Assembly: GCA_026261815.1 (NCBI GenBank)
Contig: JAMPIT010000437.1
Span: 1,364,001 to 1,428,000 of the forward strand
Length of the DNA: 64,000 nt
Source: Monarcha castaneiventris obscurior
Lineage: Eukaryota; Chordata; Aves; Passeriformes; Monarchidae
Direction of reading: 5' to 3'
Each line of letters begins with the position of its first letter. Position 1 is the stretch's first letter. Positions 12,339-20,379 of this stretch are shown here, piece after piece. The translations under genes and the position numbers were made by a program. The notes below the pieces were generated by a model, which worked only from the letters and a program-made list of their open reading frames with translations, had not been told where the DNA came from and made no database searches.

Positions 12339-15300
12339 CTGCGGGGACAACGGGAGCGAGGCCGCCGGGGGCCGTGTCACCCCAAAAACCGCCCTCACGG
12401 GGCCGTGTCACCCCAAAAACCGCGGGGCAGTGTCAGCCCTGAGAGCCACCGGGACCGTGTCAGCCCAAGAGCCGCCCCCACAGGGGCCGTGTCATCCCCA
12501 AAAACCGCCCTCACGGGGCCGTGTCACCCCAAAACCCGCGGGGCAGTGTCACCCAAAAACCGCCCTCACGGGGGCCGTGTCACCCCAAAAACCGCGGGGG
12601 CCGTGTCATCCCCAAAACCGTGGGGGCCGTATCACCCCAAAAACCGCGGGGGCCGTGTCATCCCCAAAAACCGCGGGGGCCGTGTCATCCCCAAAAACCG
12701 CGGGGCCGTGTCAGCCCTGAGGGCCACGGGGGCCGTGTCACCCCCAGAGCCGCCCGGCCGCGCCCACAGGGGCCGTGTTACCCCCGGAGCTGCCCCCACG
12801 GGGGCCGTGTCACCCCTGAGAGCCGTGGGAGCCGTATCACCCCAAAAACCGCGGGGCAGTGTCACCCCAAAAATCGCCCCCACAGGGGCCGTGTCACCCC
12901 AAAAACCGCCCCACGAGGACCGTGTCACCCCCAAGAGCCACGGGGGCCGTGTCACCCAAAACCGCGGGGCCGTGTCAGCCCTGAGAGCCGTGGGAGCCGT
13001 ATCACCCCAAAAACCGCCCTCACGGGGGCCGTGTCACCCCCAGAGCCGCCCACCCGCGGCCACTCGCCTGCTGGAAGGGCATCCTGAGCGCGCCCACGTT
13101 CACGTAGGGAGCCACCCGGCAGGCTTCGAACTGGGTGGCGGCTCCGATCAGCACCCCTGGGGAGGGAGGGAGGGAGGGAGCAGGGGTCAGTGCCGGGCCC
13201 CCCCGCGTGTCCGCGGCACCCCCGGGCCCGGCCCCGGTACCTTTGTGCAGTTGGTTCTCCTGCTTTCGGCACTTGGCTCGGCGGTTCTGGAACCAAACCT
13301 GCGGGGAGGGGACGCGGGGTCACGGCCGCGCTGCCGCCGCGGGGAGAGGCAAACCCCGACCCGACCCGCCGGGAGTAACAACAACGACAACAATAATAAT
13401 AATAATAATAATAGAATTCCCGAGCCCCACAACCCCGCAGACAAAGGCGCTCGGGTGCGCTCCCCCCTCCCGGGCAGCCCCCGAGCCCGAGCTCCGACAG
13501 GCAAAAGGGAAAAAGAGTCAAAACCCCCCGAAAATCGCCACGCGCGCAGTGCAAGCCCCAGGGAAATGATTTCCCGAGCCCCGGGTTCCTCTTTCCACAC
13601 CAGACTCCCGAAAGGCTGAAGTCGCCCCTGATACCCAATACTAGCGGGCGATAATGGCCTGAGAAGCTCGTGCTCATTAATAAATAAATTAATTAGCTTT
13701 ATCTTGCAGAAGAACTCAACAACAACTGAGTTTATGACTTTTTTGTCTTATTTTCTATTTTTTGGGGGGGGTGGGGGGTGGAGGAGAATTACGGTCCTAA
13801 AAGCTTCGCTACAAAGAAGTTTCGAATTTCTCTGTTCAGTGGAGTGTAGCACAGAAGCGGAATAATTATCTCATTATCATCATAATCTAATTTGCTTGCA
13901 CCGAAGAGGCTGCCCCGTTAGACAAGAGCACACTTTTAATATTGGAAATGGAATCGTTAAAATAAATTCCCAGCCTTAAGTTCTGCTGGCTTTGAGAAAG
14001 GAGGGAGGGAAAGGGGGAGAGCCGGTCTTAAAACATCCCCGTTTTAACCCAGGGCTCTGCAGCGCATCCCAGCAGCCACATCGACCAAAGAATCCTTTCT
14101 CCACGGCCAGGAAAAAAAATAAAAAAAGAAAAGAAAAGGGGAAAAAAAAAGAGATAAAAATTGCATTTTTTGAGGTCTTACTCGAAGAGACGAATAGAAA
14201 CGGGAATTTCTCCCACCCTGTCATTTTCTCCAGCCAAGGAAAATCTGCCCAAGAGCCACGCTCGCCCTCAGCCCTCCCGTGAAACGCGCCTTCCGTCATT
14301 TACAAATTAGAGCAGATACGAGGCGAAATATTATTGAAAAGCGGGTTTTTTTTCCGGGAGGATTTCTAGGGAATGGGTTTAATCTATGTAAATCTCCGAA
14401 AGTTATTATGCACCCTGCGATTTGGCATCATGGGAGCGCGGATTATGCGCCGCCGCCGCCTCCTTTGTCGAGCACCTCCCTGCTCCATTTTCCACAGCCA
14501 ACAACTTTTTGCCTTGGTTTTGTTAAGGTTTGGTGAACAGAAATAAAAAATAAATTAAAAAAAAGAAAACCACGAACAAACACAAACAATTAAAAACCAA
14601 CCAACCAAAAACTAACCAACCAACCAGAAAAAAAAAAAAAAAGAAACAAAAAAATAAAAGGGGGGCGAGGGGAAGAGAGGGAAAATGAAGACTTTTTAAA
14701 ATTATTTTTATTTTTTTCGTGGTTCAGGCTCTGACAAAAGCTGCTCGTTTTGAGTTTTTCGGTTCCCCGTGCCGGCTCTGCCTCTGTCCTTACAACCTTA
14801 CACGATGCAGGGAAACCCCCCAAGGACTGAGCGCATACTTGGGTGCAGATGGTGCCTGCGAGCACAAAGATTGAGGGGGAGTATCTGTTACAGCGAGACT
14901 TTCTACCAGCTGCAGATGTTCGGGGCCTAAAACTGCTCCATGTGTTCAAACAAATAATGACCATCATTTTCTCTTCTTTTATTTTCAGAACGGAAATACA
15001 CCGGAGCAGCTACATTTGTTCTCATTTGAGGGATCCCCTTCCTCCCCACTCCTCAGCTCATCCCGACAAAACTCGCAGAAAGCAGCCCAGGAACACGTTT
15101 GGAAAAAAACTTCGGGAGGGTGCAAAGCGCAGGTTAAATCCAGAGAAGCCGCGGCTTCCCGGGAGGGGAGAAAGCTCAAAATATCCCGGGTTTATCCCAG
15201 ACTTTCTGTATTTCATAAACCCGAACAAAGCACCTCGCTCAATTCTGCTGCCGTTTCAACATTTAAGAACTACGGGGAGAAACGGACTGAAAATAAATTT

Positions 15301-17176
15301 ATTATTGTTTCCCTTGGCGGTTCCTAATTCAGTTTGTGGTCGCGGCATCCACGGAGGGAATCGGTGTGTCCATGGATGAGCCGGGCAGCGGGGACCGGGA
15401 GCGCAGCTCCCGCCAGCCCCGGGAGCGGCTGCCGAGGCAGGGATGGAAAATCCGCGGAGCCGGGATAACACACGGCACAACGAAGGGATGGGGACGCGCG
15501 GGGAGACAAATCCCGGGGAGGCAAAATCCCGGGGAGGCAAAGCCCTGCGGGGCCGTTCGCGGATTTGCTGGGTGAAGTTGGGCGCCGGGGAGCCGCCTCC
15601 TCTCCCTGACAGAAGGATGGGGCTCTTCCCCATCATCTTCCCGGCTCTCCCCGAGCTGCCCCTTCCCCCGAGCACACGCACCCACGCAGCCCCGGCTACC
15701 TGCACCCTGGCCTCGGAGAGCCCCAGCCGCTGGCTCAGCTCCTCCCGCATGAACGCGTCCGGGTAGTGGGTCTCGTCGAAAAGCCTTTCCAGCTCGTTCA
15801 GCTGCTCCAGGGTGAAATTCGTCCGGCTCCTCCTCTGCTTGATTTTCGTCTGCCCTTCGTCTTCCATCGCTTTCGCATCCTCCTTGCGCTCCTTCAGCTC
15901 TGGGGACACTGGGCACGACACAGCAGTCAGAGCGGCGGGGCCGGGACCGGGGGCACCGGGGCTCTGCCCGCTCCCGGCGGCCGGGGGGATGCGGCCGGGA
16001 GCCCCCCGGGCCCGGGGCAGCCGGGAGCGGGGCCTGTGCGCCCGGGCCGCGCTAGGCCGCCTCGGCCGCCGCCGTTCCGGGCTCCGCCGCCGCCTCCGGG
16101 AGCCGCTGCCGGGGGGAACGGGGTCCGCACCGAGCCCTCCCCTCCGGCCCCGCCGCGGCCCCGGGGGATGCGCAGCAACAGGTCCCCGGAGCCTCCGCCG
16201 GCCGCCGCGGCCCCTCCGCGCCCCGCGATCCCGCGGGATTCGTTTTGCCTCGGTCAGTTTCGGGCCGGAGACGCGCCCCGGGCCGGAACGCGGGGCCCCC
16301 GCACCGACCCCCGCCGGGCCCGGCCCGGCCCTGCCCCGGCCGCGGCTCCCCCGCGGTACCGAGCGCCTTTTCCCAGGCATCCGTTCCAGGGATGCTCCGG
16401 GCGCTCCGCCGGTCCGAACAAAAGGGCGGCAGCGACCCGCGGGTCCCCGCAGCCACGGGCACGGGCCCGGCCGCTTCCCGCAGCGCCCGGGAGCGGCGGG
16501 CGGCCCCGGTACCGGCCCCGCGGAGCGCCCGCGGCGCGGATCCGCCGGGAGCCCCGGGCTGAGCGTGGGCAGCGCGGCCCGGCCCCACGCGAGTCCCGAG
16601 CCGCGGGGGAACGAACGGGCCCGCGGGGCCGGGCTTTCGTTGGCGGCGCGGCTTCCCGTGGGATGCCGAACGGGAACGAGATCGCCTCCTGAGCAACTTA
16701 AATCCGGGTTTGAATATTTTAATCTAAAAACTTCGAGGCTGGCCGCGGATCTCCCGCGGCTGGCAGAGCCCGGGCAGCCGCCCATCGCCGCCGGGCGCAG
16801 CCTCCCCGCCGGGCCCCGTCCACCCGCGACCGCGCGTCCCGACCCCGACGGGGGAAGGGGAGGAAGGGGAAAGGGAACGGGAGAAGGGGGAGCCCGCGGC
16901 GCCGCCGTTACCGTCGCTGAGCTTGGGGGTGGCCGCCTCGGCCGCTCTCTCGGCGGCGGCGTCGGGCTCCCGCGGCGGGGAGCGCCCGGCCGGCCGCACC
17001 GCGGGGCTGCCCGTGTCCTCCCGGCCCGGCTCCGCCGCCGCCCCGCCGGGCTCCCGCGGGCCGCCGCCGCCGCGCAGGGGCCCGCTCTCCAGCACCTCGC
17101 GGTAGGTGATCAGCTCCTTCTTCTCCTTGGCTTTGGGATCAAACGACTTGGAGACGAACGCCGTGAGCTCCTCCAT
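12087..17176 (-). CDS. SHOX2: SHOX2, short stature homeobox 2 (complete, five coding exons)
   Basis: Paired-like homeodomain transcription factor acting in the nucleus; in vertebrates it is needed for proximal limb, palate and sinoatrial-node development. Coding exons on the minus strand are 17176-16912, 15908-15700, 13298-13241, 13156-13068 and 12338-12087, joining in phase to 873 nt, 290 residues plus TGA. The N-terminus [12 protein letters not shown] is diagnostic for SHOX/SHOX2. The homeodomain is residues 113-172, with WFQN at 48-51 of the domain (Gln at 50). The C-terminal OAR motif (about 269-286) contains [32 protein letters not shown] after the homeodomain matches SHOX2 rather than SHOX, as does the RSRC1 neighbour. 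The exon 1 linker is shorter than in the human protein as I remember it, without a long glycine run. The fourth intron has a GC donor. Confidence 0.97.
12339..13067 (-). other. SHOX2: SHOX2 intron 4 (GC-AG, mostly minisatellite)
   Basis: 729 bp with a GC donor at 13067-13066 and an AG acceptor at 12340-12339. About 690 bp of it is the tandem repeat listed separately, leaving under 10 bp of other sequence at the donor end and about 30 bp at the acceptor end. Confidence 0.9.
12368..13060. repeat. GC-rich minisatellite filling SHOX2 intron 4
   Basis: About 24 tandem units of 23-40 bp. The plus-strand core is GGCCGTGTCACCCCAAAAAC followed by a variable CGCGG or CGCCCTCACGG end; variants have CATCCCC, CAGCCCTGAGAG or CACCCCCAGAG in the middle. 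On the SHOX2 strand each unit reads GGGGTGACACGGCC. Confidence 0.95.
13068..13156 (-). CDS. SHOX2: SHOX2 coding exon 4
   Basis: 89 nt encoding [20 protein letters not shown] followed by [10 protein letters not shown]. It follows an 84-bp intron (13240-13157). The acceptor is CCCCAG|GGGTGC and the donor is CAGCAG|GCGAGT, a GC donor. The coding phase and the match to SHOX2 on both sides leave no alternative GT position nearby. Confidence 0.95.
13241..13298 (-). CDS. SHOX2: SHOX2 coding exon 3 (homeodomain helix 3)
   Basis: 58 nt, CCCCGCAG|GTTTGG to CAAAG|GTACCG. It encodes [20 protein letters not shown], the DNA-recognition helix and its basic tail. Confidence 0.97.
13299..15699 (-). other. 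SHOX2: SHOX2 intron 2
   Basis: 2,401 bp. It contains an (AAT)n microsatellite at 13391-13413, AACC-type repeats and A runs at 14596-14657, and AT-rich unique stretches at about 13,640-13,990 and 14,280-14,460 with TTAATTAG, AATAATTA and TATTATTG homeodomain-like motifs. These are plausible intronic regulatory elements, unproven. Confidence 0.85.
15700..15908 (-). CDS. SHOX2: SHOX2 coding exon 2 (homeodomain, first part)
   Basis: 209 nt, bounded by CAG|TGTCCCC and GTGCAG|GTAGCC. It encodes [13 protein letters not shown], the basic QRRSRTNF start of the homeodomain, and helices 1-2 up to EARVQ. The 209-nt size equals that of the homologous SHOX exon as I remember it. Confidence 0.97.
15909..16911 (-). 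other. SHOX2: SHOX2 intron 1
   Basis: 1,003 bp, GT donor and CAG acceptor (15911-15909), extremely GC- and CpG-rich. Long frames are open on both strands by composition. No internal exon is supported. Confidence 0.9.
16912..17176 (-). CDS. SHOX2: SHOX2 coding exon 1
   Basis: Residues 1-88 plus the first base of codon 89. It starts at the ATG in 17176-17174 and ends at a GACG|GTAACG donor (GT at 16911-16910). After the conserved start and [14 protein letters not shown], the exon becomes Gly/Pro/Ala/Arg-rich low-complexity sequence. Very high CpG. Confidence 0.95.
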
Positions 17177-17334
17177 GGCTCAGGGGCGCGCTGCCCCGGC
17201 TCCCCGGGCGGGCATCCACGGGGCGGGGAGGCGGCGGCGGCGGCGCCCCGGGCCGTGCCGAGCCGGGCCGGGCCGTGCCGCCCGACGTGCAGGGCTCCCG
17301 GGGTCTGATAGCGACGCCGCGATTGAAGTGGCAC

Positions 17335-17342
17335 TATTTATA
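17335..17342 (-). promoter_or_regulatory. SHOX2: SHOX2 TATA box
   Basis: TATAAATA on the minus strand (TATTTATA on the plus), about 160 bp upstream of the SHOX2 ATG. Transcription should start near 17,305-17,312, giving a 5'UTR of about 130 nt without an intron. It stands in an otherwise very GC-rich region. Confidence 0.75.
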
Positions 17343-17499
17343 CTTTGCAAAGCCGGCCCCTTGTTCCCGGCGAATTACCTCCCCTCGGAGCTCTGAATGG
17401 ACCCCTTCCTTCCTCCCTTCCTTCCTCCCGTCCTCGCCGGCCGCCCGCCCGCCGCGGGGCACTGCGGCCACGGCACCGCCCGCCCGCCGCGCGCTGCGC

Positions 17500-17518
17500 C
17501 CTAATTAATTTAATTAGG
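17500..17518. promoter_or_regulatory. Inverted CCTAATTA homeodomain site
   Basis: A perfect 8-bp inverted repeat, CCTAATTA-ATT-TAATTAGG, sits in CpG-rich DNA about 160 bp upstream of the SHOX2 TATA box. Paired TAATTA cores are bound by paired-like homeodomain dimers, so SHOX2 or a related factor could bind here. Confidence 0.5.
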
Positions 17519-17728
17519 CGCGGGACCGTGCGCGAGGTCCCGGGCGAGCGCGGCGCGGAGAGGGGCCGGGGCGGCGGGGGAGTGGCCACCGGGAGGCGCG
17601 GGGGGGCCGCGCAGGCTCCGCGCACCGCCCCGCGTGGGTCGGGTCAGCCCCGCGGCCACCGGAGCGGCCCCGCGGGAGCCGCCGAAGTTCCGCCGTGGGC
17701 GCCCGAACCCCCCGAATAAACGAGGGGG

Positions 17729-17738
17729 CGATTGACAG
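17729..17738. promoter_or_regulatory. PBX-MEIS-like composite site
   Basis: CGATTGACAG differs at one base from the TGATTGACAG site bound by PBX-MEIS dimers. It lies about 390 bp upstream of the SHOX2 TATA box. Single short match, so modest support. Confidence 0.3.
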
Positions 17739-18915
17739 CCAGAAATGCGGGCGCGCATCGAGGCATCAGATTAGAGCCAAACGCGCCGATATCGCTAATA
17801 TTGTTTTCCCTTTGTTTTTTTTTTTTTTTTTAAATCCCATCACGGAGCACTTCTGTTGGCGGAGCTCGCCTCTCTTCCACCTTTGCTGAATTCTAATAAA
17901 TTATTCAGAATTGTTTAACTCTTGCCTGGGTATCGATTTTTCATTGACCTTTGGGGCGATGACTTCACATGACGGTGCGTTTATTTCCCGGGGCGGGTTC
18001 GGTACCGGGGATGGCATCAGCGCTCACCCGGAGCCCGCCGGGACAGCAGCGGGTCCCGGTCCCTCCGCTCCGGGGGACGCGCGGGTCGCGCCGCCCGTGG
18101 GGCGTTTTCCATCCCGGGGGCACCGGGCACCGGGGGTTCGGTGTGACCGCCCCCGCCGCGGCTCCGGCCGGCTGCGTGACCCTCACGGACCCTTCCTCGC
18201 TGATATTTCGTTTCTCCCCACGCGCGTTTCGCCGTTCCCGCAGCGGGGAGCGCCTGCTCGGGAGCCGGCGTTGAACGAACCAAATTGGGTAAAATAAAAT
18301 CGAATGAAGTGAAGCGATTAAACCGTTCTGTGACATTTCTGGTCGGTGCCCGGCGGAGGCTCCGCTCGGCCCGGGGGGTCCCGGTTCAGTCCGTGCCCGG
18401 AGCGCTCCGTCCCGCGGGCACGGCCGCGGTGCCCACGCCGCGCGTGGAGCGCTGGCCCTCGGCCCTCGGGGCGGCTCTCGGTGCCGCGAAACACCGACGG
18501 TGCCGCAAAACACCGACGGTGCCACAGAACACCGGCCCTCCTCCAACTCTTCCAGACGGAACGAAGCCCCCTCCGTGCCGCCGTCCCCCGCGGCGGGACA
18601 CGCGGTGCACCCGTGGGTCCCCGTTCGGGGCACGGTGCCGACAGCGCTCCGTGGGCTCCCCCGTGGGCAGCGGGACCGCGGCATCACCCACGCTCCCCTC
18701 CTGCCCGTCACCCGCCGTGCGCCCGTGGGCCGCCGCGTCAGTCCCCGTGTGGGGCACGGTGCGGAGGGGCTCGGTGGGCTCTGAGGGCCCCGTGGGCAGG
18801 GGGATCCCGGCCCAGTCCCGTCCCGTCCCGGTCCCGGTCCCGCGTGGGCGCTCGGCGGCGCGCCGCATCCGTGGCTCGGCGCTCGCTGCGGCCGCCTGGG
18901 CGCGCTCGGCGGTGG

Positions 18916-18983
18916 ATTGGCGCTGCCTGCCCGCCGCCCCGGAAGGCGCTGGGCTCGGAGCGGGGCCGCGGCGGCGCCGGCAG
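18916..18983 (+). promoter_or_regulatory. RSRC1: RSRC1 core promoter and probable non-coding exon 1
   Basis: An inverted CCAAT box (ATTGG, 18916-18920) is followed by GC-rich sequence ending in a consensus donor, GGCAG|GTACGG, with the exon end at 18983. The first coding exon begins with a splice acceptor 1.2 kb downstream, so a non-coding first exon is expected about here. The transcription start is not defined; it may lie upstream or within this interval. Confidence 0.45.
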
Positions 18984-18984
18984 G

Positions 18985-19140
18985 TACGGGAACGGGGAAT
19001 GGGGAATGGGAACGGGAACGGGAACGGGTACGGGAACGGGGAATGGGGAATAGGGAATGGGAATGGGGACATGGAGGGAACAGGGATACGGGGATGGGGG
19101 CACAGGGGACACGGGGGCACAGGGATACGGGGGCACGGCG
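18985..19140. repeat. GGGAACG/GGGGACAC simple repeats
   Basis: G-rich short-unit repeats (GGGAACG, GGGAATG, then GGGGCACA-like) occur directly after the probable RSRC1 exon 1 donor. Confidence 0.8.
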
Positions 19141-19458
19141 GGACCGGCCCGCAGGCCAGGGCAGGCCAGGGCAGGGGGGGATCGGCGGCCGCTGCAGGGC
19201 CCGGCTGTGCCCCGCGGCCTCCGGTGCGGGCGGAGCGCGGGGCCAGCCCCGGCCGGGCACGTGGAGCCTCCCGAGGGGCCCCGCCGGGAATTCCCGGGGA
19301 TCTGGGAACGCGCGGGGTCCCGCTGGGAATTCCCGGGAGTGCGCGGGGCTTCGGCTCCGTAGGGAGCAGGGCCGGGAGCTGCTGCGGCTGCTGGAGCTCC
19401 CTGAGCTCCCGGGGCCGTCCGGGCCCGCAGGGGCCTCTCCTGTGGTGCCCTGCGCTGC

Positions 19459-19610
19459 CAGCACGGGCTGGGATTTTGGAGGCACGGGCTGGGATTCTGG
19501 AGGCACACGCCGGAATTCTGGAGGCACGGGCAGGAATTCCGGCGGTAGGGGCTGGGATTCTGGCGGCACGGGCTGGGATTCTGGAGGCTCGGGCTGGAAT
19601 TCTGGCCGCG
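19459..19610. repeat. 21-bp minisatellite
   Basis: Seven to eight copies of a 21-bp unit with the core CACGGGCTGGGATTCTGGAG; variants have CGCCGGAATTC and AGGAATTCCGG. Confidence 0.9.
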
Positions 19611-19904
19611 CACGCCGTGCCCAGGACGTGCCGTGTTCCAGGAGGGTTTTCCCTGGAGTCCTGACTCGTGCTGGCTGCGGCTCCCCGGGCCTGGCTCCAG
19701 GCAGACCTTGGGAGGGAGGAATTCCTGTGTCCGTAATGATGAATTTTGTCCTTTGTTCTGCTCCCAGGCTCTCCCCGGTGCATCAGGAGGTGCTGCCTCG
19801 CTGGCCAAAAGTGTGAGGAAGGGCAAAAAGTTTGGCTGGAGAAAATGAGCAAGTTCAACCCGTCTGTGCTGGGAAGAGGAGGAGCGGGGAAGGGAACGGA
19901 GCTG

Positions 19905-20080
19905 GAGCCGCAGGAGCGGCTGAGGGAGCTGGGAAGGGGCTGGAGAATCCCTGAGGGAGCTGGGAAAGGGGCTCAGCCTGGAGAAAAGGAGGCTCAGGGG
20001 GGACCTTGTGGCTCTGCACAAGTCCCTGACAGGAGGAGGCAGCCGGGGGGGATTTGGGATCTTATCCCAGGGAACAGGGA
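19905..20080 (+). mobile_element. CR1 LINE fragment (internal 3' part)
   Basis: Sense CR1 with the blocks CAGCCTGGAGAAAAGGAGGC, TCAGGGGGGACCTTGTGGCT and CCCTGACAGGAGGAGGCAGC. It is a truncated piece ending about 100 bp before the first RSRC1 coding exon. Confidence 0.85.
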
Positions 20081-20184
20081 CAGGAGGAGAGGGACCCACA
20101 TAGTTTTATTTCCATATAAATACAAACCAACCCGGTGCAGACACGGACCCTTCTCACAGGCGGGCGTGTTTGGGTTCTGTGCAG

Positions 20185-20379
20185 GGTGAGGATGGGCCGG
20201 CGCTCCTCGGACACGGAGGACGAGAGCAGGAGCAGGAGGAAGAAGAAGCACCGCAGGCGCTCCTCCTCCAGCAGCTCCTCGGACAGCAGGACCTACAGCC
20301 GGAAAAAGTCGGGAAGGAAATCCAGGTCGAGGTCACGGTCTCGGGATCTCCAGTCTTGGTCCCATTCCTATGAGAAAAG
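20185..20379 (+). CDS. RSRC1: RSRC1 first coding exon
   Basis: The exon starts after TTCTGTGCAG with 7 nt of 5'UTR, ATG at 20192, and ends at GAAAAG|GTGCAT. It encodes residues 1-62 and two bases of Arg63: an acidic start, a Lys/Arg cluster and the first RS repeats. Confidence 0.95.

Larger units (their letters stand above)
17343..18900. other. Divergent intergenic region between SHOX2 and RSRC1
   Basis: About 1.6 kb separating the SHOX2 TATA box from the RSRC1 start region. It is CpG-rich except for an AT-rich 200-bp part (about 17,760-17,960) with a T run at 17,815-17,831 and GATATCGCTAATATTG. Long open frames on both strands reflect GC content only. No gene is seen. Confidence 0.7.
15340..19480. 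promoter_or_regulatory. CpG-island block spanning SHOX2 5' half and RSRC1 promoter
   Basis: A continuous stretch of high GC and abundant CpG covers SHOX2 exons 1-2, intron 1, the 5' flank and the start of RSRC1, interrupted by a short AT-rich segment at about 17,760-17,960. This is typical of a developmental gene promoter next to a divergent housekeeping promoter. The limits are by eye. Confidence 0.7.
18984..20184 (+). other. RSRC1: RSRC1 intron 1 (probable)
   Basis: About 1.2 kb, from the donor at 18984 to the TTCTGTGCAG acceptor at 20184. It holds GGGAACG/GGGAATG simple repeats, a 21-bp minisatellite and a CR1 piece. Confidence 0.5.

Noticed and set aside
12027..13619. 530-codon plus-strand open frame opposite SHOX2
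   Set aside because: It consists of the intron 4 minisatellite and antisense SHOX2 exons; GC-rich repeats lack stop codons in several frames.
15256..16785. 509-codon minus-strand frame through SHOX2 exon 2
   Set aside because: It reads through clear splice sites at 15908 and 15700. Only the 209-nt exon matches SHOX2; the flanks are GC-rich intron.
15812..17308. 498-codon plus-strand frame
   Set aside because: Antisense shadow of SHOX2 exon 1 and intron 1, open because of CpG-rich composition.
19743..19830. Acceptor-like TTTGTTCTGCTCCCAG followed by a possible non-coding RSRC1 exon
   Set aside because: The polypyrimidine tract and AG (end at 19767) are good, but no consensus donor follows before the CR1 piece. 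Not enough to call an alternative 5' exon.
17965..20099. Several long frames (450-530 codons) on both strands between SHOX2 and RSRC1
   Set aside because: All overlap each other on both strands, are Pro/Arg/Gly-rich and cross simple repeats. None matches a known family.
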